Assembly (NCBI GenBank): GCA_951640165.1
Contig: OX621250.1
Coordinates: forward strand, 18,563,501-18,627,500
Length of the DNA: 64,000 bases
Direction: 5' to 3'
Source of the DNA: Pseudoips prasinana
Lineage: Eukaryota; Arthropoda; Insecta; Lepidoptera; Nolidae
Each line of letters begins with the position of its first letter. The first letter of the stretch is position 1. The notes beneath the pieces were generated by a model. The model was not told the origin of the DNA and searched no databases. It was given only the letters and a program-made list of their open reading frames with translations. Below, piece by piece: positions 20,237 through 31,580 of this stretch. The translations under genes and the position numbers were made by a program.

Positions 20237-23200
20237 TCATCATCATCATCATCATATCAGCCGAAAGACGTCCACTGCTGGACAAAGGCCTCCCCCAAAG
20301 ATCTCCACAATTGCCGGTCTTGTGCTATTCGCATCCAGCATTTTCCAGCGACCCGCACAAGATCATCGGTCCATCTTGTAGGGGGCCTGCCCACGCTGCG
20401 TCTTCCGGTTCGTGGTCGCCACTCGAGAACCTTTCTGCCCCAACGGCCGTCGGCTCTACGAGCTATGTGCCCTGCCCACTGCCACTTCAACTTGGCAATT
20501 CTTCGGGCTATGTCGGTGACTTTGGTTCGCCTGCGGATTTCGACATTTCTGATGCGATCCCGCAGGGAAACTCCGAGCATAGCCCTCTCCATTGCTCTTT
20601 GGGTGACCTTGAGCCTTCTAATAAGGCCCATAGTGAGCGACCACGTCTCTGTTCCATATGTCATCACTGGCAACACACACTGGTCGAAGACTTTCGACTT
20701 GAGACACTGCGGTATTTTGGACGAGAAGATGTTACGTAGCTTCCCGAACGCTGCCCAGCCGAGTTGGATTCTACGATTGACCTCCTTCTCGAAGTTGGAC
20801 CTACCTAGTTGGATGGTCTGTCCTAGGTAAATATAGTTCTCTACAACTTCGAGTGCAGAGTCACCAACTTTCAATTGAGTGGGTGCAACATGGACGTTTG
20901 ACATGATTTTCGTCTTATCCATGTTCATTTTCAGACCCACTTGTTGAGAGACTCTGCTGAGGTCATCGAGCATTGTACCGAGGTCTTCCATGGTCTCAGC
21001 CATGACTACGATATCATCGGCAAATCAAAGGTGAGTGATGTACTCGCCATTGACATTGATGCCAAAGCCTTTCCAGTCCAGAAGCTTGAAGACGTCTTCC
21101 AATGCAGCGGTGAACAGTTTCGGAGAAATAACGTCTCCCTGTCTCACGCCTCGCTGCAAGTGGATAGGTTTCGAGATCTGGTCCTGGAGTCGCACTGACA
21201 TAGTGGCGTTTTCATACAAACACTTTATCACCTCGATATACCGGTAGTCAATTTGGCACCTTATGAGAGACCTCAGCACAGCCCATGTTTCGATAGAATC
21301 AAAGGCTTTCTCATAGTCCACAAACGCTAAGCACAGTGGCTTGTTATACTCTTCGGTCTTCTGTATAACTTGCCGCAGCGTATGTATGTGGTCTATGGTG
21401 CTAAAGCCTTTTCGGAAACCGGCTTGTTCGGGAGGCTGGAAGTCGTCAAACCTGCGCGCGAGACGGTTCGTAACGACCCTCGAAAACAACTTGTAAACAT
21501 GGCTCAGCAGTGGGATGGGTCTATAATTCTTCAATAGGGTCTTGTCGCCCTTTTTGAATAAGAGCACCACCACACTTCTGTGCCATGCTTGTGGCGTTTG
21601 ACCATCTAGTATGACGGAGTTAAATAACTTCTGAAGGGCCCTTAGGATTGGTGTACCACCCGCCTTCAGAAGCTCTGCTGTAACTCCATCATCACCAGGC
21701 GCCTTGTTGTTCTTGAGTTGTTTGAGAGCCATTCTAATCTCGTACAGGCTGACGTCCGGGATGTGTTCGGTGTAATGTCGGGTTAGTCGTGCTCTGGGAT
21801 CTGAGGCATGACTTTTGACAGGTGGCTGTGTTGTCGTATATAACTGTCCGTAGAACTTCTCGATCTCTCCCAGCAACTCAGGTTTAGACGTGACGATTCT
21901 ACCATCCTCAGTCTTCAGCTTCGTCAGTTGGCTCTGTCCAACAGACAGAGCTCTTGCGAACACTTTAGAGCCTTTGTTCCGCTCGATAGCCTCTTTAATA
22001 CTAGTTGTATTAAATTGCCGCGTGTCGCGAGTCAAAGACTTTGAGATCTGTCTGTTGAGCTGCCGATATCTGGTAGCATCATCTGAGGATGTCAGAACCA
22101 TTTTCCGTCTATCTTCCATAAGTTGCAGGGTAAAGTCAGAGATCTTTTTAGTTCTGTTTGTACGACGGGCCTTGAAGACCTTAGGCCCAGCCGTATGGAC
22201 AGCTTCTACGAGCCTGTCATAGTATGAGTCCACTTCCTCGCAGTCTGCTAGGCATTCGAAACGGTTTTGCAGTTCGAGCTGAAATGGTTCGGGGTTTTGG
22301 ACGTGGATAGGTAAAGTTCGGAGCGTAGACTTTATCAGTCGGGACCTCTGGAGTTTGACATTCAGGTTCAATGAGCCTCTGACCAGTCTGTGATCGCTCC
22401 CGGTTTTAACCGCATTGATCACGGAGACATCATTGAACATCTGTCGTCTCGTCGACAAGATAAAGTCTATCTCATTTTTAGTTTTACCATCGGGGCTCAC
22501 CCAGGTCCATTTGCGGTGATCCGGCTTCCTGAAGAAGGAATTCATCATAAAGAGTCCCTCCTTCTCCATGAAGTCGGCCAACATTTGGCCCCGGGGGTTC
22601 CGGTCTCCAGTTCCAAATTGCCCCACTCTCAGCTCATTACCGAATCGTTTGCCCAGCTTCGCGTTAAAGTCCCCCATGACCACAGTGAAATAGGAGTTAG
22701 AGGTATGTATGGCTCTGGATATGTCCTCATACATAACCTCTACTTCATCGTCGGAGTGTGTCGAAGTGGGTGCGTATACCTACCTGTATAACCTTCAACG
22801 AATACCGCTTGGTGATTCTGAGTATAAGGTACGCAACCCTCGTCGACACACTCTCGATTTTCACTAGGTTGTTCACGAGGGACTTGTGGACTATGAACCC
22901 GACACCACCTTGGGATATTTGGTCACCCTCCCGGTAATAGAGCAGGTTTCCGGATTTCAGTATTATCGAGTCCTCCCCCTCTCTTCGGACTTCAGATAAT
23001 CCTACAATATCCCAATGTAACCTGCTCAATTCTTCCTCCAGTTCGGTTATCTTCTCGTCGGACCGCAGTGTACGTGTGTTATATGTTGCCAGGGCCAGAG
23101 GTCGTCGGTGTTGGTAACGCGGAATCTGCCGGAGATTCTTAGCACCCCCTGCCCTGCCGTAACCACGGCTGTTACCACGGCTGGGAATAGCAGGGCTGCC

Positions 23201-23425
23201 GGGGACTGGGGGCCGCGGTTTGGTTGTGTCCATCATTTGAGGGGATTTGCCATAATCGCCACGCTTGGCAGACGGGTTGGCGATCGCAGTAAGGTGGATA
23301 TGGTACTCAGGAGAACGCTGCTGCCCGTTCTCTGGTATATATTCCCTCGGGACGACTTTTACGTCCCCCCACGGGATGAGAGGGGGTGGTGATATTCTTA
23401 GGCCGTCACCACACAGCACTTCAAC
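20237..23425 (-). mobile_element. Near-complete RTE-type LINE with 11-bp target duplications
   Basis: TTCAACTTTAG is repeated exactly at 20226-20236 and 23426-23436. Between them lies a 3.19-kb minus-strand element with an endonuclease and reverse transcriptase frame and a 3' end made of (ATGATG)n. It sits inside the family-1 MITE. A matching unoccupied copy of the site is at 24258-24664. Confidence 0.9.
20257..23425 (-). pseudogene. RTE endonuclease/reverse transcriptase, broken in two places
   Basis: From the 5' end on the minus strand, a leader region precedes an apurinic-type endonuclease (LALATYNTRTLR, VGLSEVRREG, VMGDFNAKLG, then GSDHRLV). The reverse transcriptase follows (KAPGDDGVTAELL, NYRPIPLLS, LAFVDYEKAFDSIE, GVRQGDVISPKLF and the catalytic FADDIVV). 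The C-terminal part has the CVLPVMTYGTETW and KWQWAGHIARR blocks typical of RTE-clade elements. Two lesions are visible. A 4-bp tandem duplication at about 22780 shifts the frame inside the endonuclease, and an in-frame TGA at 21025-21027 replaces the residue immediately before FADD. The protein is therefore not produced intact from this copy. Related copies lie at 47.8 and 54.7 kb. Confidence 0.88.
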
Positions 23426-23616
23426 TTCAACTTTAGTACACAAGTATAATTGGGGAAATTTGACAGATTGGGATTGCTTGATGTGCTGGCGTCTGTTGAT
23501 ATAGGTAAGTATTTCCTTTATAACAGCCGTGTTTCTTTACTGCTTTATTTGTTACATAACTTATTATTTTATACTATACTATTAAAATACGTAAACCTCC
23601 TTTCCATCGAAAGGTC

Positions 23617-23815
23617 GAAATATCACGAGAATTAGAAAACAAAAAAAAATAATTGATCAGCCAGTATGTAGCTTAGGACGTTCGTAGCTTTGCTACGCGA
23701 CCACAGGGGTACTTTCTACCCCATCACCCTCATGATCCGATGGGATGACTACCAACACCACCGGAAAGCGGTCGGATTTAGATGACATATGTGGTGTTTT
23801 CCCTTAAGTATTAAT
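23617..23815. repeat. Dispersed repeat (copy of 26285-26522)
   Basis: GTAGCTTTGCTACGCGACCA, CCATCACCCTCATGATCCGA and GACATATGTGGTGTTTTCCC recur almost unchanged at 26.29-26.52 kb. In reverse complement, part of it resembles the body of the tRNA-headed SINE at 30.65-31.0 kb. Confidence 0.65.
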
Positions 23816-23869
23816 TGACACTGTTAAATTAACCTATAATACTATGTTACTATATTTATAATTTATAAT

Positions 23870-24085
23870 TATAATATGTAATATAATATTATAAAGAGGT
23901 AGCGTTTGTGAGTTTGTGACGTTGTAAGGGGTAATCTCTGGATCTACTGAACCGATTTTCAAAATTATTTCACCAATAGAAAGCTAAGTTATTGTGGAGT
24001 GTCATAGGATATGATTTTTATTTATCCCGAACTTTTAACCCGAAGTATAACGCGGGGAAAACGGGCACGGACAGAAACGATTGGT
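23870..24085 (+). repeat. Helitron-like repeat, 3' end degraded
   Basis: TATTATAAAGAGGTAGCG, GATCTACTGAACCGATTTT and AACGCGGGGAAAACGGGCAC are the order seen in Helitron-like copies. This uninterrupted copy shows what the site at 4048/6445 looked like before the LINE insertion. Confidence 0.55.
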
Positions 24086-24097
24086 TTAAACATCTCT

Positions 24098-24222
24098 ATT
24101 TACTAGAAATAATAATGTATACAATTTTATTACTACAAACATGTTCTGACTATTTACAAGCGCCTTTTTAAAGTCTACGTGAATAAAAACCTTTTTTATT
24201 TTATTTTATTTATTTAAAAACA
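24098..24222 (+). repeat. LINE 3' tail fragment
   Basis: TACTAGAAATAATAATGTATACA, CTACAAACATGTTCTGAC and GTGAATAAAAACC followed by (TTTTA)n match the 3' end of the LINE at 44.9-46.56 kb and the copy at 40.0-40.55 kb. Confidence 0.65.
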
Positions 24223-24257
24223 AATAGACATAATGGAAAGGTGCCATATGCGTGAAA

Positions 24258-24664
24258 CTTTCCAACGAATGCAAAACCGTGGAAATCGGTTCGTGCGTTC
24301 TGGAGTTATAGCGTCAGGAAGTAAAACCCGACTTATTTTTATATAGTAGAAGATTAATGTCATGAAAATGCTCAATTGAACAATTTGCTTTATGTTTATT
24401 ACTCACTGAAATTCTATATGTACAGACGTCAGCACATCCAGCTACCACAATCTGTCAAATTTCTTTTATAGATTTTCAATTTTAGTACACAAGTGTAATT
24501 GGGGAAATTTGACAGATTGGGATTGCTTGATGTGCTGGCGTCTGTAGATATAGGTAAGTATTTCCTTTATAACAGCCGTGTTTCTTTACTGCTTTATTTG
24601 TTACATAACTTATTATTTTATACTATACTATTAAAATACGTAAACCTCCTTTCCATCGAAAGGT
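24258..24664 (+). repeat. Duplicated segment, copy 2 (empty site of the RTE LINE)
   Basis: 407 bp, collinear with the flanks of the RTE insertion at 20.0-23.6 kb. It contains an intact family-1 MITE at 24421-24546 whose centre (TTTTCAATTTTAGTACAC) is the unoccupied target. Confidence 0.88.
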
Positions 24665-24779
24665 GGTCTGGAAGAAATCGATAATGGGAAACGATCCATT
24701 GTACAAGATTGTGTTATTTGTGTCTACTTAATCTGTTTTAGTGTGTAAATAAAGAGTAGGTATACTATTATATTCTAAT

Positions 24780-25150
24780 ATCCAGAAACATCCTGGGACA
24801 TTATTCACACACAGCCATATGATTCCAAACTAAGCAGTGCTTGTACTATAGAAACCAGATAATTAATATATTACATATAGAACTTTTCTTTCGATTTCGA
24901 TTAGATTCGGGACCAACAGACATGTTTATGCCCACAAATATCTGCCCTGGGTGGGAATCGAACCCACGACCTGCGGCATGAAAAGCAAGCATGTACAAAC
25001 GGACATGCTTGCTTTTCACATCAAACTATACATTTCCAGTATATTTATTCGCGTTGTATAGGATTTCCATACAATGACAGGTCAGCTTATATTGGAAATG
25101 TATAGCTTGATATGTAGCCGTGTGTACCACCACACCAACTGGGCCGTCAA
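24780..25150 (-). repeat. tRNA-headed SINE split by a small inverted-repeat element
   Basis: On the minus strand a head start with CAGTTGGTGTGGTGG is near 25140. The B box GGTTCGATTCCCACCC is near 24960, much too far apart for a tRNA head. The spacer contains inverted pairs (TGAAAAGCAAGCATGT at 24979-24994 with 25003-25018; CATCAAACTATACATTTCC with GGAAATGTATAGCTTGATATG), so a mobile piece probably entered the head. The SINE body follows to about 24780. Confidence 0.5.
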
Positions 25151-25849
25151 TTAATAGCTTTTTACTGCCACTAATTTAATAATCTTTACACTTTCGTCTC
25201 AAATGAATTCAGAAATCATAGTTAGAGTTTAATGTAGTAGTTCAATTTGTCTTTTTAAAAATTTTAAGTCACGTAATTGCTTTAGTCAACGACACGTGAA
25301 TGTTTAAAACAATGATAGTCAATAACAAATCAGAATGATTTTCGTAATCTTCATTCCTCGGATAGTAATAATGTCCTCCTGGCCGAATTTTGACCACGGC
25401 GGCGGCCAGTCTCAATGTAGACTTGCCGCCGCCGTGAATCTGCGCGGGAGATATTATCGTGCACAAACATAGGGGCACTCTCATGGTCAGACGGGACGAT
25501 GATCATGGGCAATACGAGTGGAAAGAGGTCAGGTATAAGACAGACGGCTTTACGTGCTCTCCGAGATGTGATACCGCCAACTTCCCGACTACGAGCTAAT
25601 AGTGAGAATTTTTTTTAACAGATAATTCCCAAAATCACTTTTTGGCCAGACCACATACAAACATAATAATGACGTTGTCAAAGTTAAACTATATCCAGCG
25701 ACATAGCGTAGTAATATGAGGCAAAACGTTTAGAACTTCGGGGGCCTCCGCCTAATTCGTTGAACTTCGTGATTGTGATCGGTGTTGAATGAAATAGATG
25801 AAGATTATAAATGACTAAATTAGGCGGCAGGTACTTTTTATTTTTTATA
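25151..25849. other. Intergenic, no gene seen
   Basis: One GC-rich inverted pair (ACGGCGGCGGCCAGTC... and GACTTGCCGCCGCCGTG near 25396-25435) forms a strong hairpin. No exon is recognised. Confidence 0.4.
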
Positions 25850-26090
25850 AGGCATTGGGAATGCCTTCGCATGCCACCCGCAAAATGTGTCTGCGGGTGG
25901 GTATGTCGGACTTGCACCGGCTAACCCTACTTGCCGTGGACTTCTCTTGGCGCCTGATGGGGGAGTCCCGGGAACGCGGGTATGCTGCTCCGGTACCCCC
26001 CTTTTTGCGCCATGTCGGATGGTCGGGACACGTACCCTGGGAGGGCTCCAGGCGGTAGGTACCCTGTACAGAAAATTCAGCTCCCGTGCC
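25850..26090 (+). repeat. GC-rich dispersed repeat
   Basis: TATGCTGCTCCGGTACCCCC, CATGTCGGATGGTCGGGACA and CGTACCCTGGGAGGG recur in diverged form at 48.39-48.48 kb. It is far more GC-rich than its surroundings. No known element type is recognised. Confidence 0.5.
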
Positions 26091-26104
26091 TATGTACCTA
26101 CGTA

Positions 26105-26280
26105 ATCACGAGTATGGAGGCGGTCAGTCCATAGATGGGTTGGCCAGTACCGCCAAAGTGGATTAATTTCTGAAGCCTGTTGTAGCCATTAGGCAACAGT
26201 CGTTAAGCCATGTAAGTGGCCTAATGGGCGGCTTGAACAACTTGACACTCGGGTAACCAACAACTACCCATACGATAATT
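26105..26280 (-). repeat. Dispersed repeat (family b), reverse copy
   Basis: CAGTCCATAGATGGGTTGGC, AGGCAACAGTCGTTAAGCCA and GGGCGGCTTGAACAACTTG mirror the copy at 63.3-63.57 kb. Confidence 0.65.
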
Positions 26281-26284
26281 ATTA

Positions 26285-26522
26285 ATATCACGAGTATTAG
26301 AAAATTTGTATTAAAATTAACTACCAAATCTGATTTGAATTCTAAATTTGATCTGCCAGTACTTATGTAGTTTAGGATGTTCGTAGCTTTGCTACGCGAC
26401 CACAGGGGTACTTTCTACCCCATCACCCTCATGATCCGATGGGATGACTACCAACACCACCGGAAAGCGGTCAGATTTAGATGACATATGTGGTGTTTTC
26501 CCTTAAGTATTTATTGACACTG
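26285..26522. repeat. Dispersed repeat (copy of 23617-23815)
   Basis: Near-identical to 23.62-23.82 kb over the GCTACGCGACCACAGGGG to GTGGTGTTTTCCCTTAAG stretch. Confidence 0.65.
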
Positions 26523-27199
26523 TTAAGTAGATACTATTAAGTAGTAGATACTATATAAAAATAAGTTTAAGAATGTATGGGATGAAACTGTACGTGTGAT
26601 CGAGTAAGTAAACTGCAGGAACTCGTGCTAGAGGCCCTGATATTGTCTGGGCACGTTTAATTTCGATACGCAAGCCATACCATGGTCGAGTTGCCTGTAC
26701 ACTAAACGAATTTCCCATGAAAAAGGATTGGTGCCTTGAGATATGTAGTTTTAAATTTTCTGATGATCTTAAGGATCGCAAATTTGCAAATGTGTGTGCC
26801 TGTAGTGTAAGTCCAGTGAACTTCTTAGAGTTTTTATTCCAAGACAAATAACAAGCTCACCTAACTACCCAAAGCCAATATTATCTGTGGTTGAATACTT
26901 TAGCCCTAGACCAACGAAGCGGGCAACACATAAGGCACGCATACACAATAATATTTGATTAATAAGTTCTAATACTATTGTGTATTTACCTATCTACGAT
27001 ATGAGGATGTTGTTGAGACAACGATTTGCAACAACAACGTCTTCTGTCAACAAAATAAAATAGTGAAATATCATATAAGCAAATCTTCAGTGTTTGGTAA
27101 ATATGATAAGATTTTCCCCTACGAAAGCATCTTTCATATAATCAATAGGAAATTCCTGATTTCCTTGTTTAACATGACGATAACTAGATAAGTGATACA
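26523..27199. other. Intergenic region upstream of gene B
   Basis: No exon is seen. AT-rich. It probably contains the regulatory DNA of gene B. Confidence 0.4.
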
Positions 27200-27202
27200 T
27201 AT

Positions 27203-27222
27203 ATAATGTAATGTTCAGTTAG
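27203..27222 (+). promoter_or_regulatory. Gene B TATA and initiator-like sequence
   Basis: TATATAATGTAATGTTCAGTT lies about 50 bp before the ATG. It combines a TATA-like word with TCAGTT, which matches the arthropod initiator. The spacing between them is shorter than usual. Confidence 0.35.
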
Positions 27223-27254
27223 ACATCATACAGATACAGAATCTGAAGTTAACA

Positions 27255-28763
27255 ATGGGCTACGTTCAGAAGGTCTTCGTCTTCATAGCGCTGGTAAGGG
27301 CTGATCTATATATTCTTAGGATATTAGTTTACACCGCCCAAAATATAGTCAGATTTTTTACTAGATCATGGGTAACATACAGCAATAAAGATACACTCTC
27401 CCTTTTACTTTTGATCGTAAAATATACTATTTCAACTGTTTTTTTTACATTTTTAAAGTAACACGCTGCATGCACTAAAGTGTCATATCTCAGGGGTACT
27501 TTACTGGTCACCAAAATAGTAGTCCCGTGCTGTAATCGACCACACAAAGGCCTCGAGGTGATAATGAGGTGACAACCTTAACAAACCTTTTTCTTATGTT
27601 TATCGTGATGTAATAACGTCTCAGAACAATTCATTTGGACGGTGAACGCTGATTACTTTAGACTCAGTATAATTATTTACTAATATATTAATTCATCGTT
27701 TAAAATTGGTTTCCTGCAACTAATTAATGGGTTAAAACTTTAAAATTTGCTGCTCAAAATTAATTATTATCTAGTCGTGTATGTGCAGTAAAAGCGTTAA
27801 CCTTTTATACGCAGTACGTATATTTCAGATTAATTGATTTAACCTTTAAAACACTTTAAATTAATTCTTTATTAATTGTCATGGGAACACTTAAATTCTG
27901 AAAAGTTTACATAAGTGTTTATGAACTAAATATTTAATACTGTGGACTTGTGCGGGTTAGCATACTTTACTTGCCATCGAGCACATCTTGGAGAACTCTC
28001 AGCCATGTAGGTTTCCTCACGATGTTTTCCTTCACCGTTTTAAGTACATACGCCAGCACATCCAGCTACCCCAATCTGTCAAATTACTTTTATAGATTTT
28101 CAACTTTGTCACAACATCATAACGTTTAATCTTTCAATTGGAGAAATTTGACAGATTGGGGTAGCTTGATATGCTGGCGTCTGTACCTAGAACGCACATG
28201 AATTCAAAAAGTGTGCGCCTTTAATTTGAACTCGAGTCCTTTGAATTCCAATATAACTCCGAACTAGATCATGGCTATCACAATATGTTGCTAGTTCAAG
28301 TAGGCAGTCACAAAGAAACCTCTAGTCTATTAATACGTACAAGTAGTATGACTTGCTTTTTTTTTAAAATAATAAAATGCATTTTTTCGTTATACAGAGC
28401 GCCTTAATATCTACGGCACTTGCACAAATATCGCAAGGTGGACCACAAACAAGCCAAGGAGGACCTCATGTACAACAAGGTGGCCCCCATGAGAACCAGG
28501 GTCGAGCGAAGAGACAAATTGATGAAACCGTCGGAGACGCCGAAAATACCGAAGACATTTTGCAACCAATACAAAAGGCACCACCTTCTTGGACCACCTG
28601 TGACATCACCGTGACACCGAAAATATCATGCGCTGATTGCAATACTAGAATGATCTGCAAACCAATGGGTGGACTGCTCAAAGCCTGCATTAATCCTTTG
28701 AGACCATATTGCAACAATGGGATTTGTTCCTCTGTTCCTAGCGACGATTGTATCAGTGTCTAA
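27255..28763 (+). CDS. Gene B: secreted eight-cysteine protein, two exons
   Basis: Model: 27255-27293 and 28398-28763, with a GT-AG phase-0 intron, giving 134 residues. Exon 1 starts the signal peptide (MGYVQKVFVFIAL) and exon 2 completes it (SALISTALAQ). A short propeptide with repeated QGGP motifs follows, then a basic site RAKR (about 49-52) and an acidic linker. The cysteine domain spans residues 81-131 (TTCDI..ISCADC..ICKP..CNNGICSS..C), with spacing C-x9-C-x2-C-x5-C-x9-C-x7-C-x4-C-x7-C. Unlike A, C, D and E, no intron splits the domain and there is no Ser/Thr tail. Closest in the window to gene G (shared TRMICKP and GGLLK). Function not recognised; the ER-secretory route is supported by the signal peptide. 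Confidence 0.78.
28045..28185. mobile_element. MITE family 1 in the gene B intron
   Basis: TACATACGCCAGCACATCCA and ATGCTGGCGTCTGTA form the ends, with CCCAATCTGTCAAATT / AATTTGACAGATTGGG inside. A TA duplication flanks it. It lies within the intron and leaves splice sites untouched. Confidence 0.75.
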
Positions 28764-28832
28764 AAATTATTAAGCTTCTTCTTCCACTTGTCTTCAGGTT
28801 TTTTCACTTTTCTAATATTCAGGTTTTGAAGA

Positions 28833-28838
28833 AATAAA
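28833..28838 (+). terminator. Polyadenylation signal of gene B
   Basis: AATAAA 70 bp after the stop codon of gene B. Confidence 0.6.
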
Positions 28839-29204
28839 CAAACAATAATTTGTTTCTTGCCTTAACTTAAACATAACTTACTTAGGTCGGATCCAGGTCA
28901 CTCAATTTGGAACTGTGTTCTTAACTTTACACTTGAAACGTGGATCAAGTGATCTGATTTTAGAATTAATATCATAGTTGTGATTGATTAATACATAACA
29001 AAACTATGTGATGAAACATTAATTAAGATAAGGAACTTTAATAAAAAAAATAAAAAAATTATAATGTCCTTTAATGTCTATTCTATAAAATGGATGCCGT
29101 CTGATGCATTTCAGTTGCTGACTATAATAAACAAGTCGATCGTTTGGGTTTGGTATCAAATCTGTCACGTCAAGCAGTTATTAAAAATAATATAGGCATA
29201 TAGT
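28839..29204. other. Between gene B and the Helitron-like array
   Basis: No exon or recognised repeat is seen. Confidence 0.35.
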
Positions 29205-30265
29205 CTAGGTATACATATAATAAAATCGTAGGAAAGTCAAAACTGTACATTGAATATTTTTTTAAAAGGATAATTGGGGCGTGATCTGCAATCGATATCG
29301 AAACCAAAAATATAGTTTTTAGAATTTTTGTCTGTTTGTCTGTATGTATGTCCGGGCTAAACTCAAAAAGTACTGCATGGATTAACTTCAAATTTTGCAT
29401 TAATATTACTAAGAGGTCGGGTCAACATATGGGCTACATATTATCTCGCTATCACCTACGGGGGAGGAGCTGTGATCTTATCTATACATATAATAAAATC
29501 GTAGGAAAGTCAAAACTGTACATTGAATATTTTTTAAAAGGTTAATTGGGGCGTGATCTGCAATCGATATCGAAACCAAAAATATAGTTTTTAGAATTTT
29601 TGTCTGTTTGTCTGTATGTATGTCCGGGCTAAACTCAAAAAGTGCATGGATTAACTTCAAACTTTGCATTAATATTACTAAGAGGTCGAGTCCACATATA
29701 GGCTACATATTATCTCGCTATCACCTACGGGGGAGGAGCTGTGATCTTATCTTCTCTATACATATAATAAAATCGTAGGAAAGTCAAAACTGTACATTGA
29801 ATATTTTTTTATAAGGATACTTGGGGCGTGATCTACAATCGATATCGAAACCAAAAATATAGTTTTTAGAATTTTTGTCTGTTTGTCTGTATGTATGTAT
29901 GCCCGGGCTAAACTCAAAAAGTACTGCATGGATTAACTTCAAATTTTGCAATAATATTACTAAGAGGTCGGGTCAACCTAATCTAATGGGAGTTACCTTT
30001 GTGATTAATGCATCGTTGATTATTATTTTACTTTATTTGAATTTACTTAAGGACAATTGATGACATCGAGTAATTTTTTTTAATTAACAGTAGCAAAGTA
30101 GTCTTATGTTTATTTCATAGCTAGGTTATTTATAGGTTAGGTTTTCTTAAATTTATATTGCTTATTTCTTTTAAAAGTTATATTTTTTAGATTAAGCTAA
30201 GAAGTAAGTAGTTATATTGGTTATCATTCCAAATTGTCGCGGACGAAGTCGCGGGCACCAGCTAG
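29205..30265 (+). mobile_element. Helitron-like composite with three tandem 273-274-bp units
   Basis: Units start at about 29211, 29484 and 29758, each with ATACATATAATAAAATCG. Each carries CTGTACATTGAATATT, a (GTCT)n stretch and CATGGATTAACTTCAAA. The right end at 30265 has the GC hairpin CGCGGACGAAGTCGCGGGC followed by CAGCTAGT, the Helitron-like terminus. No Rep/helicase frame is present, so it is non-autonomous. Confidence 0.75.
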
Positions 30266-30640
30266 TAAATAATATACAGTAAAGATCAAATAATACTTTT
30301 TATTGGTTACAAATAACAATTGGTACGATATCAAATAACAAGCATTTGTGTGATAAATCTGATGCCCAAAAGCGAAGTTACCTGAAAGAACATAGGAAAG
30401 GTTTAATGAAAGTAAATATTCAATGGTCTGATTTTAGTTTCAAAGCACTTTTCTTCTATTTATATGTTGGCCGCTTTTATTGTGGACGGCCAATAAAAAA
30501 ATGCGGGGCAGTTATGGGGACTGCCGATGGAAGTAAAAACAACTTTTTACACTTCTAATCTAAATAATCTACAATTTAGTTGACCCTACACACTGAGATA
30601 TACTCTTTGTATATATATAATGTGTACTCATACGGCTGTG
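30266..30640. other. Intergenic, no gene seen
   Basis: AT-rich. No exon is recognised. Confidence 0.35.
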
Positions 30641-31000
30641 ACTGCCTCGTTGGTCTAGTGGTAGCGTGTTTACCCACAGAGAATACACTCCTGGGTTCAA
30701 ATCCCGGGTCTGACCAAAAGTGATCTTGGGACATTTCTGTAAAACGAAAAAATTCTTAGCATCAGCTCGAAGTCTGGAAGTTGGCGGTATTAAAGGCACG
30801 TAAAGTCGTCGGTCCTGTACCTGACTTCTTTCCGGTCGTGTCGCTAGCCGTCCCATCGGATCATGAGAGTGATGGAATAGAAAGTGCTCCTGTGTTTGTT
30901 CAGACACTTGTGCACTATAATATGTTCCTCGCAGATGGCTAATCTCTATTGAGACTGGCCGCCGTCGCTGTAATTTGGCTAGGAGTACTCATAAGGTATA
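30641..31000 (+). repeat. tRNA-headed SINE
   Basis: The head (about 30646-30716) has an A box TGGTCTAGTGGTAGC and a B box GGTTCAAATCC with a tRNA-like ending. It continues into a body with CGAAGTCTGGAAGTTGGCGG, CCCATCGGATCATGAGAG and GGCTAATCTCTATTGAGAC. The body recurs at 32.43-32.65 kb. The attached body argues against a functional tRNA gene. Confidence 0.7.
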
Positions 31001-31269
31001 CATGCTTTTCGTTCACCGAAATGTGCTCAACGAGCCAAAAGAAATTTTCACTTCAAAATTAAAAATAGATTTTCCTTTTATTCAATCAGAAATTATCATA
31101 ACATATTATTGAGATATCTTTAAACATATGAATTTTATATTTTGCTTGCAAGTATTAGTTTAAGGAAACCGTTTTAACAAAGGATACATGAAATAATGAA
31201 GTTTATTCAGAAAAATCCTTGCATTGTGTATGTTAATACCCAAGAGTTGAATAAATTCACTCAAGTTCA

Positions 31270-31580
31270 CAATGAAGTAGGGCACAGCGTTGATTCGCTC
31301 AAAGAGCAGCCCGTCTGGAGAAGTACCTCCGCCTTACAGAGGACATGCTTTAATAATAACATTAATATCTTAATGTTGTGTTTCTGCGTGTGAGTAAGGT
31401 CACCAGATCTCGGTTGGGGTGGGGGGGGGGGGGGGGAGAGTCAGCAACACTGGTTTGCTGACCCTGGCGACTGGCAACGCACCCGCGACCCCTCTGGTGT
31501 TAAGAGTGTACATGGGCGGCGGTGATCACTTACCATCAGGTGACCCACTTGCTCGTTTGTCGCCCTCTTATATATAAAAA
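31270..31580 (+). repeat. SINE-like repeat (family c) with a 16-G run
   Basis: AAAGAGCAGCCCGTCTGGAG..., TAATGTTGTGTTTCTGCGTG and CACTTACCATCAGGTGACCC, ending TCTTATATATAAAAAAAAG, match the copy at 15.43-15.72 kb. A run of 16 guanines (31421-31436) replaces the shorter G tract of that copy and may be a sequencing-length uncertainty. Confidence 0.65.

Larger units (their letters stand above)
20009..23615 (+). repeat. Duplicated segment, copy 1 (carries the RTE insertion)
   Basis: After removal of the RTE element (20237-23425) and one 11-bp target duplication, this copy is 407 bp, exactly the length of copy 2 at 24258-24664. I counted seven mismatches by eye. It contains part of a Helitron-like repeat, the family-1 MITE and about 120 bp of flank. 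Confidence 0.85.

Noticed and set aside
20311..20830. Two plus-strand frames of 142 and 121 codons
   Set aside because: Antisense shadows of the RTE reverse transcriptase.
30646..30716. A tRNA gene
   Set aside because: A and B boxes are good, but it runs straight into a SINE body found elsewhere in the window, so it is a SINE head.
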